In this document: positions 32,007 to 40,713 of the stretch, in pieces
Position numbering within the stretch: the stretch's first letter is position 1
How the letters are laid out: each line of letters opens with the position of its first letter
NCBI GenBank assembly: GCA_005883675.1
Contig: VBCM01000197.1
Location: 1-43,969, forward strand
Length of the DNA stretch: 43,969 bases
Direction: 5' to 3'
DNA from: Betaproteobacteria bacterium
GTDB lineage: Bacteria; Pseudomonadota; Gammaproteobacteria; Burkholderiales; SG8-39
Position numbers and translations under genes: made by a program
The notes under the pieces: generated by a model
What the model was told of the DNA's origin: nothing
What the model saw: only the letters and a program-made list of their open reading frames with translations
Database searches by the model: none

Positions 32007-32933
32007 TCAGGCTGCCGCCGCCGCCCTCGCCTCGGCGACCAGGCGCTCGGCTTCCTCGCCCGCCACGCGCTCGAGGTCGTCGCGGTACTTGAGCAGCACG
32101 CCGAGCGTGTTGTTCACTGTTTCGGGATCGAGCGCCACGCGGTCGAGTGCCGCCAGACAGTTCGCCCAGTCGATCGTCTCTGCGACCCCGGGCAGCTTGA
32201 AGAGCTCCATCTTGCGCAGGCGCTGCACGAAGCCCACGACCTCCTTGGAGAGCGCCGCGGCCGCCTTGGGCGCCTTGCGGTGCAGGATCTCGAGCTCGCG
32301 CCGCGCATCCGGAAAGTCGACCCAGTGGTAGAAGCAGCGCCGCTTCACCGCGTCGTGGATCTCGCGCGTGCGGTTCGAGGTGATGACCACGATCGGCGGC
32401 TCGCTTGCCTTGAGCGTGCCGATCTCGGGGATGGTGATCTGCCAGTCGGAGAGCACTTCCAGCAGGTAGGCCTCGAATGGCTCATCCGTGCGGTCGAGCT
32501 CATCGATCAGCAATACAGGCGAATCGCCCTCCAGCGCGCGCGCCAGCGGCCGCTTGACCAGAAACTCGTCGGAGTAGATCTGCGCGCCGAGCTTCGCCTT
32601 ATCCTTCTCGCCAGCGGCTTCGGCGAGCCGGATCTCGATCATCTGGCGCGAGTAGTTCCACTCGTAAGCCGCCTGGGCGATGTCGAGGCCTTCGTAGCAC
32701 TGCAGGCGGATCAGCTCGCGGCCGAGCGCCTGCGCCACGACCTTGCCGATCTCGGTCTTGCCGACGCCGGCCTCGCCCTCGAGAAAGAGTGGCCGGCGCA
32801 TGGCGAGCGCGAGGAAGAGCGAGGTGGCGAGGCTGCGATCGGCCACGTACTCGCCGGAGGCGAGCAGCGCCTGCGTCTCGTCGATCGACTGCGGAAACCG
32901 CGCGGGCATGGGAAGCGGCTGAAAGAGCGGCAT
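32007..32933 (-). CDS. coxD: MoxR-type AAA ATPase (CoxD-like)
   Basis: 308 residues. Walker A GEAGVGKTEIGK, Walker B VLLIDELDRTDEPFEAYLLE, sensor region VVITSNRTREIHDAVKRRC and the MoxR-type C-terminal lid. CoxD is the ATPase that works with the VWA protein CoxE in maturing the CO dehydrogenase active site. Translation from ATG 32933 gives MPLFQPLPMPARFPQSIDET; ATG 32909 is also possible. It is first in the minus-strand run coxD-mcd-coxE-coxG-alaX onward, and divergent from the binding-protein gene that splits it from coxSLM. Confidence 0.94.
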   Translation of the reverse strand: MPLFQPLPMPARFPQSIDETQALLASGEYVADRSLATSLFLALAMRRPLFLEGEAGVGKTEIGKVVAQALGRELIRLQCYEGLDIAQAAYEWNYSRQMIEIRLAEAAGEKDKAKLGAQIYSDEFLVKRPLARALEGDSPVLLIDELDRTDEPFEAYLLEVLSDWQITIPEIGTLKASEPPIVVITSNRTREIHDAVKRRCFYHWVDFPDARRELEILHRKAPKAAAALSKEVVGFVQRLRKMELFKLPGVAETIDWANCLAALDRVALDPETVNNTLGVLLKYRDDLERVAGEEAERLVAEARAAAAA

Positions 32934-32997
32934 TTTCCCGGTTTTGAGTGCCCGGCGCCACCCTAGTTCACGCGCGAGGCGTACCATCGGCCTCACC

Positions 32998-33981
32998 GTG
33001 AAGCCGCGCCGCCGCTTCCTCGCCGGTGCTCTCGCTCTCGCCGCCGCACGGGTCGCGGCGCAGGAAAAGCCCGCGTCGAAGCTCTATCGCATCGGCATGC
33101 TCGAGTCGGTGCCGATCAGTGCCGCGAGCATCAACCTCGGCGAATTCCACCGCGGCATGAAGGAGCTCGGCCACGAGGAAGGCCGTACCTATCTCGTGCT
33201 GTATCGTTCCTCCGAGGGCCGCGCCGAGCGCTTCGCGCCGCTCGCCACCGAGCTCGCGCGCCAGGGCGTCGATGTGTTTCTCGCCCGCGGCACGCCCGCG
33301 ACGATCGCCGCGCGCGACACCGAGAGCGGCATTCCGGTGGTCGCCTCCGCCGTGGCCGATCCCTTAGAAGCGAAGCTCGCCGCGAGCTTGGAGAAGCCTG
33401 GCGGCCTCGTCACCGGCCTCACCAGCCAGGCGAACGAGCTCGGCGCGAAGCGCATGGAGCTCCTCAAGGCGCTCGCGCCCGGCATCAAGCGCCTGGGCGC
33501 GCTCGTGAATGCAGACAACCCGGCCTCGCTTGCCATCTGGAAGGCGATCGAAGCCGCGGCGCCCGAACTCAAGCTCAGTGTCGAGATGCTTGATGTGCGT
33601 CAGCCGGAAGAACTGGAGGGGCGGCTCGATGCCGCGGCGAAGGCAGGGGTGGACAGCCTGATCATCGGCGTCGAGGCGCTCGCGCAGGCGATGGTCAACC
33701 AGGTCGTGGACTTCACGCTGCGCCAGCGGCTGCCCTCCGCGTTCGCCTCGCGCAGCTTCGTCGAGGCCGGGGGGCTCCTCTCCTACGGCGTGTACTACCC
33801 GAACCTGTACTATCGCGCGGCGAGCTACGTCGACCGGATCCAGAAGGGCGCGAAGCCGGGCGAGCTGCCCATCGAGCGCCCGCTGAAGTTCGAGCTGGTG
33901 ATCAACCGGAAGACCGCGCGCGCGCTGAAGATCACCATCCCGCCCGATCTCTTTTTGCGCACCGACGAGATCATCGACTAG
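32998..33981 (+). CDS. ABC transporter substrate-binding protein (PF04392 type), Tat-like leader
   Basis: 327 residues from GTG 32998. The leader VKPRRRFLAGALALAAARVA has adjacent arginines followed by Phe-Leu, a Tat-like pattern common in this family. The mature part has YRIGMLESVPISAAS, EFHRGMKELGHEEGRTYLVL, VDVFLARGTPATIAARDTES, IPVVASAVADPLEAKLAASL and GGLLSYGVYYPNLYYRAASY. Numerous orphan members occur in Burkholderiales; ligand unknown. It is coded opposite to the cox genes and separates coxM from coxD, ending at the terminator shared with coxM. Confidence 0.93.
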   Translation: MKPRRRFLAGALALAAARVAAQEKPASKLYRIGMLESVPISAASINLGEFHRGMKELGHEEGRTYLVLYRSSEGRAERFAPLATELARQGVDVFLARGTPATIAARDTESGIPVVASAVADPLEAKLAASLEKPGGLVTGLTSQANELGAKRMELLKALAPGIKRLGALVNADNPASLAIWKAIEAAAPELKLSVEMLDVRQPEELEGRLDAAAKAGVDSLIIGVEALAQAMVNQVVDFTLRQRLPSAFASRSFVEAGGLLSYGVYYPNLYYRAASYVDRIQKGAKPGELPIERPLKFELVINRKTARALKITIPPDLFLRTDEIID

Positions 33982-33985
33982 CAAT

Positions 33986-34010
33986 AAAAAAGCCCGCCGG
34001 AGCGGGCTTC
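33986..34010 (-). terminator. Intrinsic terminator at the end of coxSLM, possibly bidirectional
   Basis: AAGCCCGC, loop CGGA, GCGGGCTT. On the minus strand the stem is followed by TTTTTTATT, an excellent terminator for coxSLM just after the coxM stop (34033). On the plus strand the tail is weaker, so it may also stop the binding-protein transcript. Confidence 0.85.
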
Positions 34011-34021
34011 ATGAGAAAAAC

Positions 34022-34034
34022 AGGGACTGTCCCT
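34022..34034. repeat. Short palindrome AGGGACTGTCCCT overlapping the coxM stop
   Basis: A 13-base perfect palindrome with one central base, within AAAAACAGGGACTGTCCCTATTT, related in core to the GGGGAC element at 2952. It includes two bases of the coxM stop codon (34033-34035), so insertion may have reset the C-terminus. Confidence 0.6.
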
Positions 34035-34833
34035 ATTTAAGGGCTTGCTCCACCGCGCGCTTGCACATCACGGTGATGAGGTGCGCGCGGTACTCGGGCG
34101 AGGCGTGCAGATCGTTGTTGAGGCCGTCGGGCTTCACCTTGATGGCTGCGACCGCCTCGGGCGCGAACTTGGCGGAAAGCGCCTTCTCCATCTCGGTCTG
34201 CCGGAAGGCGCTCGGCCCGGCGCCAGTCACGCCGACGCGCACGTTGCCTGAGCCGAAGTCGGCGACGAACACGCCCACCAGCGCGAAGCGCGAGGCCGGG
34301 TTCTTGAACTTCATGTAGGCGCCGCGCTTGGGCACCTGGAAGGAGACGGCGGTGATGAGCTCGCTTGGCTCGAGCGCGGTCTCATACAGTCCCTTAAAGT
34401 ATTGATCGGCGCCGATCTTGCGTTTGTTGGTGGTGACGGTGGCGTTGAGCGCGAGCACCGCCGCCGGGTAGTCGGCGGCCGGATCGTTGTTCGCGAGCGA
34501 GCCGCCGATCGTGCCCATGTGGCGCACCTGCCGATCGCCGATCATCCCGGCCATCGCGGCGAGCGACGGGATCGCGCGCTTCACCTCGGCCGAGGCGGCG
34601 ACCTCCGCGTGGCGCGTCATGGCGCCGATCTCGACCGCGCTGCCGGAAACTTTGACGCCGGCGAGCTCCTTGATCGTGCCCAGATCGATGAGATCGGATG
34701 GCGAGGAGAGCCTGAGCTTCATCGCCTGCACCAGGCTCTGGCCGCCGGCGAGGTACCTGCCTTCGGCTTTCTGCCCGGCGAGCCCGATCGCCTCCTTGCT
34801 GCTCGTGGGACGGTGGTATTGGAATGCGTGCAT
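34033..34833 (-). CDS. coxM: Molybdenum hydroxylase FAD-binding medium subunit (CoxM-like)
   Basis: 266 residues. FAD-binding signatures of the xanthine dehydrogenase/CO dehydrogenase family: AGGQSLVQAMKLRLSSPSDL, HMGTIGGSLANNDPAADYPA, and the C-terminal CO dehydrogenase flavoprotein domain (YMKFKNPASRFALVGVFVAD). It passes electrons from the Fe-S subunit to the quinone or other acceptor. The order coxS-coxL-coxM on one strand with 9 and 12 bases between genes marks an operon, although the classical Oligotropha order is M-S-L. Stop overlaps a palindromic repeat and a strong terminator follows. Confidence 0.95.
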   Translation of the reverse strand: MHAFQYHRPTSSKEAIGLAGQKAEGRYLAGGQSLVQAMKLRLSSPSDLIDLGTIKELAGVKVSGSAVEIGAMTRHAEVAASAEVKRAIPSLAAMAGMIGDRQVRHMGTIGGSLANNDPAADYPAAVLALNATVTTNKRKIGADQYFKGLYETALEPSELITAVSFQVPKRGAYMKFKNPASRFALVGVFVADFGSGNVRVGVTGAGPSAFRQTEMEKALSAKFAPEAVAAIKVKPDGLNNDLHASPEYRAHLITVMCKRAVEQALK

Positions 34834-34842
34834 GAGTGTCTC

Positions 34843-37182
34843 CTAGGCTCTGTGCATGGCGCGCCACACGTTCTGCGCCGTGGCGGGCATGGGAACGTCC
34901 TTGACGCCGAGCGCGTCGGTGATCGCGTTCATCACCGCGGCCGGCGCCCCGATCGCGCCGGCCTCGCCGCAGCCCTTCACTCCGAGCGGGTTGTGCGTGC
35001 AGGGCGTCTCGCGCATATCGAGTTTGAACAGGGGTAAATCATTCGCGCGCGGGATGCAGTAGTCGGCGAGCGAGCCGGTGATGAGCTGTCCGGTGTCGTC
35101 GTAGGCGCAGCCCTCGGTGAGCGCCTGGCCGATGCCCTGCGCGAGCCCGCCGTGCACCTGGCCCTCGACGATCATCGGGTTGATCACGCGGCCGAAGTCG
35201 TCGACCGCCGTGAAGCCGACGATCTGCGTGGCTCCGGTCTCGCGATCGACTTCCACCTCGCAGACATAGCTTCCCGCCGGGAAGGTGAAGTTGGTCGGAT
35301 CGTAGAACGCGTTTTCGTTCAGGCCCGGCTCGAGCTTATCCAGCGGATAGTTGTGCGGTACATAGGCCGCGAACGCCACCTCGCCGAAGGTCTTTTTCTT
35401 GTCCGTGCCCGCGACCTTGAAGACGCCCTTGTCGTACTCGATGTCGCCCTCCGACGCTTCGAGCAGATGGGCGGCAATCTTCTTCCCTTTCGCAATGACC
35501 TTGTCCAGCGCCTTGACGATCGCCGTGCCGCCCACCGCGATGGAGCGCGAGCCGTACGTGCCCATGCCGAAGAGGATCTTCGACGTGTCGCCGTGCACGA
35601 TGTCCACCTGCTCCATGCCCAGTCCGAGCCGATCGGCCACGACTTGGGCAAAGGTGGTCTCATGCCCCTGCCCGTGCGCATGCGAGCCGGTGAACACCGT
35701 CACCGTGCCGGTCGGATGAACTCGTACCTCGCCCGCCTCGTACAGCCCGGCGCGCGCGCCGAGGCTGCCGGCGACGTTGGACGGCGCGATGCCGCAGGCC
35801 TCGATGTAGCACGCGTAGCCCAGACCTCTGAGCTTGCCGCGCCGTAGCGACTGCTCGCGCCGGTCCTTGAAGCCGGCGACGTCGGCGATCTTCATCGCTG
35901 CCTCGAGCGTCGCCTCGTAGTTGCCGGTGTCATAGCAGAGCGCGACCGGTGTCTGGTACGGGAACTGGCGGATGAAGTTCTTGCGGCGCAGCTCCGCCGG
36001 CTCGACCTTCATCTCGCGCGCGGCGGTCTCCACCAGCCGCTCGACGACATATGTCGCCTCCGGCCGCCCCGCGCCGCGATACGCGTCGACCGGCGTGGTG
36101 TTGGTGAACACCGCGGTCACCTCGCAGTAGATAACCGGCGTCGTGTATTGCCCGGCGAGCAGGGTGGCATACAGAATCGTCGGGATGCACGATGCGAAGG
36201 TCGAGAGGTACGCGCCCAGGTTCGCGGTGGTGCGCACGCGCATCGCCAGGAATTTGCCGTCCTTGTCGAGCGCGAGCTCGGCGACGGTGAGATGGTCGCG
36301 GCCGTGCGCATCCGAAAGGAAAGCCTCCGAGCGATCGGCGGTCCACTTCACCGGGCGCGCGAGCTGCCGCGCGGCCCAGGTGCAGGCGACGTCCTCCGCA
36401 TAGAGGTAGATCTTCGAGCCGAAGCCGCCGCCCACGTCGGGCGCGACCACGCGCACCTTGTTCTCCGGCAGCCCGAGCACGAACGCGGTCATCAGCAGCC
36501 GCTCGACGTGCGGGTTCTGGCTCGCGACGTAGAGCGTGGTGCTGTCGTCGGCGCGCGAATAGACCGCGTTCACCGCGCGGGGCTCGATGGCATTGGGAAT
36601 GAGCCGATTGTTGACGAACTCGAGCTTGGTGACATGCGCGGCCTTGGCAAAGGCGGCATCGACGGCGCTCTTGTCACCGAGCGCCCAGACATAGCAGACG
36701 TTGTCCGGCGCGATCTCGTGAATCGCGCCGCTGCTCCTCGCCTTGGCGGCGCTCGCCACCGCCGGCAGCGGCTGGTAATCCACTTCCACCAGCTCGGCGG
36801 CATCTCGCGCTTGCGCTGCCGACTCGGCGACCACCACGGCGACGCGCTCGCCGACGTGGCGCACCTTGCCTTGGGCGAGCACCGGATACGGCGGCTCCTT
36901 CATCGGCTGGCCCTTCACGTCGGTGATCAGCCAGCCACAGGGCAGGCCGCCCACCTTGGCGGCGGCGAGGTCGGCACCCGTATAAACGGCGATCACACCC
37001 GGCGCGCGCTTCGCCTTGTCGGTCGATACGCGCCGGATATTCGCGTGCGCATGCGGTGAGCGCACGAACGCGGCGTAGGTCTGGCCCGCAAGCGCTACGT
37101 CGTCAGTGTATTGCCCCGCGCCGGTAAGGAAGCGATAGTCTTCCTTGCGCGGAACGCGTGCTCCGATCAGCGATGTCGTCAT
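34843..37182 (-). CDS. coxL: Molybdenum hydroxylase large subunit, form II CO-dehydrogenase-like
   Basis: 779 residues with all family segments: N-terminal [36 protein letters not shown], active-site loop [20 protein letters not shown] (AYRGAGR, 367-373), [18 protein letters not shown], and the C-terminal [20 protein letters not shown]. Form I CoxL carries AYXCSFR with the copper-binding Cys; this protein has the form II motif with Gly. It therefore oxidises an unknown substrate and is not shown to act on CO. It binds molybdopterin (probably cytosine dinucleotide, given the MocA-like neighbour). Confidence 0.95.
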   Translation of the reverse strand: MTTSLIGARVPRKEDYRFLTGAGQYTDDVALAGQTYAAFVRSPHAHANIRRVSTDKAKRAPGVIAVYTGADLAAAKVGGLPCGWLITDVKGQPMKEPPYPVLAQGKVRHVGERVAVVVAESAAQARDAAELVEVDYQPLPAVASAAKARSSGAIHEIAPDNVCYVWALGDKSAVDAAFAKAAHVTKLEFVNNRLIPNAIEPRAVNAVYSRADDSTTLYVASQNPHVERLLMTAFVLGLPENKVRVVAPDVGGGFGSKIYLYAEDVACTWAARQLARPVKWTADRSEAFLSDAHGRDHLTVAELALDKDGKFLAMRVRTTANLGAYLSTFASCIPTILYATLLAGQYTTPVIYCEVTAVFTNTTPVDAYRGAGRPEATYVVERLVETAAREMKVEPAELRRKNFIRQFPYQTPVALCYDTGNYEATLEAAMKIADVAGFKDRREQSLRRGKLRGLGYACYIEACGIAPSNVAGSLGARAGLYEAGEVRVHPTGTVTVFTGSHAHGQGHETTFAQVVADRLGLGMEQVDIVHGDTSKILFGMGTYGSRSIAVGGTAIVKALDKVIAKGKKIAAHLLEASEGDIEYDKGVFKVAGTDKKKTFGEVAFAAYVPHNYPLDKLEPGLNENAFYDPTNFTFPAGSYVCEVEVDRETGATQIVGFTAVDDFGRVINPMIVEGQVHGGLAQGIGQALTEGCAYDDTGQLITGSLADYCIPRANDLPLFKLDMRETPCTHNPLGVKGCGEAGAIGAPAAVMNAITDALGVKDVPMPATAQNVWRAMHRA

Positions 37183-37194
37183 GGCGCGCTCCTC

Positions 37195-37674
37195 TCATTT
37201 CGCCGCAGCCATGGCGCGGGCGCCGGCCATGATGCTCTTGACGATGTTGTGATACCCGGTGCAGCGGCAGAGGTTGCCTTCGAGGCTCTCGCGAACTTCC
37301 TGCTCCGAGGGGTTCGGATGGCTGCTTGCGAAGTCGAGCGCGTTCATCACCATGCCCGGCGTGCAGAAACCGCACTGCAGGCCATGGTTTTCCTTAAATG
37401 CCGCTTGCATCGGATGCAAGGTTCCGTCCGGATGCGCGACGGCTTCGATGGTGAGGATGTCGGCGCCTTCGGCCTGCATCGCGACGATCGAGCAGCTCTT
37501 TATCGCTTTTCCGTTAAGGTGCACGGTGCACGCGCCGCACTGGGCGGTGTCGCAGCCGACGTGCGTGCCGGTGAGGCGCAGGTTCTCGCGAATGAAGCTG
37601 ACGAGGAGCGTGCGCTCCTCGATGTCCGCGGACACCGGCTTCCCATTGACCTTCATGGATACTCGTACCGACAT
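37195..37674 (-). CDS. coxS: Molybdenum hydroxylase [2Fe-2S] small subunit (CoxS-like)
   Basis: 159 residues. First ferredoxin-type cluster in [18 protein letters not shown] with a later Cys in KSCSIVAMQ; second cluster in [13 protein letters not shown] and [13 protein letters not shown]. It relays electrons from molybdenum to FAD. ATG 37674 is preceded by GAGGAGG (37680-37686 on the complement). First gene of coxSLM, divergent from the two-component system across 77 bases. Confidence 0.97.
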   Translation of the reverse strand: MSVRVSMKVNGKPVSADIEERTLLVSFIRENLRLTGTHVGCDTAQCGACTVHLNGKAIKSCSIVAMQAEGADILTIEAVAHPDGTLHPMQAAFKENHGLQCGFCTPGMVMNALDFASSHPNPSEQEVRESLEGNLCRCTGYHNIVKSIMAGARAMAAAK

Positions 37675-37690
37675 GCGGGCCTCCTCGGGA

Positions 37691-37725
37691 TTGCATAGCG
37701 GGGGAGGGAAATCGTAGCATTTCCC
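37691..37725 (+). promoter_or_regulatory. Putative promoter with inverted repeat between coxS and the response regulator
   Basis: TTGCAT (37691-37696), 18 bases, TAGCAT (37715-37720) could be a sigma-70 promoter for the regulator. An inverted repeat GGGAAAT-N6-ATTTCCC (37706-37712 and 37719-37725) covers its -10 region and could be an operator for either divergent transcript. Confidence 0.4.
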
Positions 37726-37751
37726 GCGAAACAATTAGACTCGTCTCGGTT

Positions 37752-38438
37752 ATGAGATTGCTCATCGTTGAGGACGACGCGCCGCTTGCCTCGGGCCTGC
37801 GGCGCATCCTGGAAGCCGAGGGCCACGCGGTGGACGTCACCTCGCGGGGCGAGCAGGCCGTGCTCGCTGCGGCGCAGGAGCGCTTCGACCTCGTGATCCT
37901 CGACATCGGCCTGCCGCAGATGGACGGCTTCGAGGTGCTGCGGCGCCTGCGCACGGCCGGCGCCGAGCGCAACGGCCCCCTGCCGGTGCTCGTGCTCACG
38001 GCGCGCGATGCGGTGGACGACCGCGTGCGCGGCCTGGACCTCGGCGCGGACGACTACATGGTGAAGCCTTTCGCCATGCCGGAGCTCACCGCGCGCGTGC
38101 GCGCGCTGCTGCGCCGCTCGCAGGCGCACGGCGGGCCGCGCATCGTGCACGGGCCGCTCGCGCTGGACACCGTGGCTCGGCGCGCATTCCTCAAAAGTGA
38201 ACCACTGGAACTCGCAGCCCGGGAGTGGGCCGTGCTCGAGGTGCTGCTCGGCAAGGTCGAGAAGATCGTCTCCAAGGAGGCGATCATCCAGGCGGTCGCC
38301 GGCTGGGGCGATGACCTCTCGCCGAACGCGATCGAGGTCTACGTCTCGCGGCTGCGCTCCAAGCTCGAGCCCGCCGGCATCAAGATCCGCACCGTGCGCG
38401 GCTTCGGCTACATGCTGGAAGAGTACAAGGGAGCCTGA
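37752..38438 (+). CDS. OmpR-family response regulator
   Basis: 228 residues. Receiver domain with acidic pocket VEDDAP, phospho-acceptor Asp51 (LVILDIGLPQMDG) and Lys in DDYMVKPF; C-terminal winged helix (LELAAREWAVLEVLLGKVEK, PNAIEVYVSRLRSKLEPAGI, IRTVRGFGYMLE). It resembles QseB/TctD-type regulators. The kinase follows after 2 bases, and the gene is divergent from coxS. Control of coxSLM or of tricarboxylate-type transport are both reasonable; the position favours the first. Confidence 0.97.
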   Translation: MRLLIVEDDAPLASGLRRILEAEGHAVDVTSRGEQAVLAAAQERFDLVILDIGLPQMDGFEVLRRLRTAGAERNGPLPVLVLTARDAVDDRVRGLDLGADDYMVKPFAMPELTARVRALLRRSQAHGGPRIVHGPLALDTVARRAFLKSEPLELAAREWAVLEVLLGKVEKIVSKEAIIQAVAGWGDDLSPNAIEVYVSRLRSKLEPAGIKIRTVRGFGYMLEEYKGA

Positions 38439-38440
38439 CC

Positions 38441-39811
38441 ATGGCTGCCCGCAGCCTCCGCGCGCACCTCCTGCGGATGCTGCTCCCGCCGATCGCGGCG
38501 CTCCTCGTGCTCGGTGCGCTGGTCGCCTATTACCCGTCGATCGAGCCCGCCACGACGGCGTACGACCAGGGCCTGATCGACGCCGGCATCTCGCTCGGCA
38601 CTTACATCCACACCGAGGGCGGCCGCTATCGGCTCGAGCTGCCAAGCGCGGTCGACCAGGTCCTGCGGCGCGACAGCTACGACAGCGTCTATTACCGCGT
38701 GCTCGGCCCGGACGGCGAGCCGATCGCGGGCGACGAGGGCCTGCCGGGCCCGCCGCCCGATCGCGAAGCGCGCGATGGCTTCGTTTCCTACGACACCGCG
38801 TACAAGGGACAGAAGATCCGGGCCGTGGCGGTGCCGGCGAAGTGCGGCGACGCCGCGTGCAGCGTGGTGGTTGCCGAAACCACCGTGAAGCGCCGCCGCA
38901 TGGCGCGCGACATCCTGTTCTCGTCGCTCCTGCCCGAGATCATGATCGCATTCGCGACACTGGTGATCGTCTGGTTCGGCGTGAAGCGCGGCCTCGGTCC
39001 GCTCGCGCGCCTCTCCGATGAGATCAAGGCGCGCTCGCCGGGCGACCTGCGGCCGATCGATGCCGCGGGCACGCCGGAAGAGACGCGCCCGCTCGTCAGC
39101 GCATTGAACGGCCTCCTCGACGAGGTGGCGCAGGCGAGCCGCAATCAGCAGCGCTTCCTCGCGAACGCGGCGCACCAGCTGCGCACGCCGCTTGCGGGCC
39201 TGCAGGCGCACACGGAGCTCGCGCTGGCGAAGTCGCTGCCCGCCGAAGTGCGCGCCGAGCTCGAGCAGGTGCACCAGTCGACGATCCGCACCGCGCGCCT
39301 CGCGAACCAGCTCCTCGCGCTCGCGCGCGCCGAGCCCGGCGCGCGCGGCAACGCCGCCGAGCTCAACCTCAAGGCGCTCGCCGAGAGCGAAGCCGACGGC
39401 TGGGTGCACCAGGCGCTCGCGCGCGACGTCGACCTCGGCTTCGAGCTCGACTGGGCGCCGGTGCACGGCGACGCCTTCCTGCTGCGCGAAGCCCTCGCCA
39501 ACCTCGTGCACAACGCGATCGAGTATTCGCCGCGCGGCGCCCGCATCACCGTGCGCACCGGCCGCAACGGCAGCCACTCGTACCTCGAAGTCGAGGACGA
39601 CGGCCCCGGCATCCCGCTGCCCGAGCGCGAGCGCGTGCTCGAGCGGTTCTACCGCGTGCCGGGCACGCCGGGCACGGGCTCGGGCCTCGGCCTCGCCATC
39701 GTGCGCGAGATCGCGGCTGGGCATGGCGCGAGCATTTCCATTACGGATGCAACGGGCGGCTCATCTGCGACTCGCGGCTGCCGGGTTGCGATAACATTTC
39801 CGCATGGATAG
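38441..39811 (+). CDS. Sensor histidine kinase, TctE-like
   Basis: 456 residues. Membrane helix (LLRMLLPPIAALLVLGALVA), an extracytoplasmic TctE-type domain of about 130 residues, a second helix (IMIAFATLVIVWFGV), HAMP-like linker, then dimerisation box with His245 (ANAAHQLRTPLAGLQAHTEL) and an ATPase domain: N box LANLVHNAIEYSPRG, G1 DDGPGIP, G2 GTGSGLGLAIV. Two Cys lie in the sensor domain (KCGDAACS). TctE-like kinases commonly sense carboxylates. The stop overlaps the xdhC-like start by 8 bases. Confidence 0.96.
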   Translation: MAARSLRAHLLRMLLPPIAALLVLGALVAYYPSIEPATTAYDQGLIDAGISLGTYIHTEGGRYRLELPSAVDQVLRRDSYDSVYYRVLGPDGEPIAGDEGLPGPPPDREARDGFVSYDTAYKGQKIRAVAVPAKCGDAACSVVVAETTVKRRRMARDILFSSLLPEIMIAFATLVIVWFGVKRGLGPLARLSDEIKARSPGDLRPIDAAGTPEETRPLVSALNGLLDEVAQASRNQQRFLANAAHQLRTPLAGLQAHTELALAKSLPAEVRAELEQVHQSTIRTARLANQLLALARAEPGARGNAAELNLKALAESEADGWVHQALARDVDLGFELDWAPVHGDAFLLREALANLVHNAIEYSPRGARITVRTGRNGSHSYLEVEDDGPGIPLPERERVLERFYRVPGTPGTGSGLGLAIVREIAAGHGASISITDATGGSSATRGCRVAITFPHG

Positions 39812-40713
39812 CGTCGATATCGAAGTACTGCGCACGGCGGAAGCCTGGCGCAAGCAGGGCCGGCATGTCGCGCTCGGCACCATCGTCAAGACCTGGGGCT
39901 CGGCGCCACGGCCGGTCGGCGCGATGGTCGCGATCCGCGACGACGGGCAGGTGGTCGGCTCCGTGTCCGGCGGCTGCGTCGAGGACGATCTCATCGAAAA
40001 AGTGCGCTCGAAGGCCGTGGCCGCGCAAAAGCCGCAATTGGTGACCTACGGCGTGACGAACGAGGAGGCCACGCGCTGGGGCCTGCCCTGCGGCGGCACG
40101 CTGCAGCTCGTCGTCGAGCCGGTGAGCAGCGAAACGCGCGTTGCGGAGCTCCTCGAGCGCATCGGAAGACAGCAGCTCGTGCGCCGGCGCCTGGACATGG
40201 AGAGCGGGCGCGCCACGCTCGAACCCGGCCGCTGGCAGGACGTGCTCGAGTTCGACGGCCGTGTGCTTTCCGCGGTGCACGGCCCGCGCTGGCGGCTCGT
40301 GCTGATCGGTGCCGGCCAGCTCACGCGCTATCTCGCCGAGATGGCGCGCATGCTCGACTACCACGTCGTGGTGATCGACCCGCGCGAGGAATACGCGAGC
40401 GGCTGGGACCTCGACTCGGTGCCGCTCAACCGCGGCATGCCCGACGACGTGGTGCGCGAGCTCGAGCTCGACGGCCACAGCGCGCTGGTCGCGCTCACTC
40501 ACGATCCGAAGCTCGACGACCTCGCGCTGATGGAGGCGCTGAAATCCGCCGCGTTCTACGTCGGTGCTATTGGGTCCAAGAAGAACAACGGAGATCGCCA
40601 TCGCGATCCTCGCCGAGATGACCGCCGTGCGCCACGGCGTGAGCGAGCCCACCTGGGCCGCCAAGCCCGAGCGGCGCTTCGATCCCTCGGCCTGCGAAGT
40701 CAAGCAGACTTGA
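39804..40713 (+). pseudogene. xdhC: XdhC/CoxI-family maturation protein, frameshifted by an internal deletion
   Basis: Frame one from ATG 39804 gives a normal XdhC: LGTIVKTWGSAPRPVGAMVA, SVSGGCVEDDLIEKV, GLPCGGTLQLVVEP, then a Rossmann segment VLIGAGQLTRYLAEMARML and FYVGAIGSKKNN. From 40591 the conserved C-terminus EIAIAILAEMTAVRHG continues in the next frame to a stop at 40711-40713. The linking stretch normally found between them (about 35 residues with a GLxIG motif) is missing. Intact XdhC binds and sulfurates the molybdenum cofactor for hydroxylases such as the neighbouring CoxL-like enzyme. If the lesion is real, that enzyme may lack its own inserter. Confidence 0.8.

Noticed and set aside
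34843-37182. A true (form I) CO dehydrogenase large subunit
   Set aside because: The loop is AYRGAGR and not AYXCSFR, so the copper-binding Cys is absent.
21227-37714. Shared 14-mer GGGGAGGGAAATCG in two divergent gene regions (21227 and 37701)
   Set aside because: A few 14-base matches are expected by chance in 44 kb of biased GC-rich sequence, and only one copy is part of an inverted repeat.
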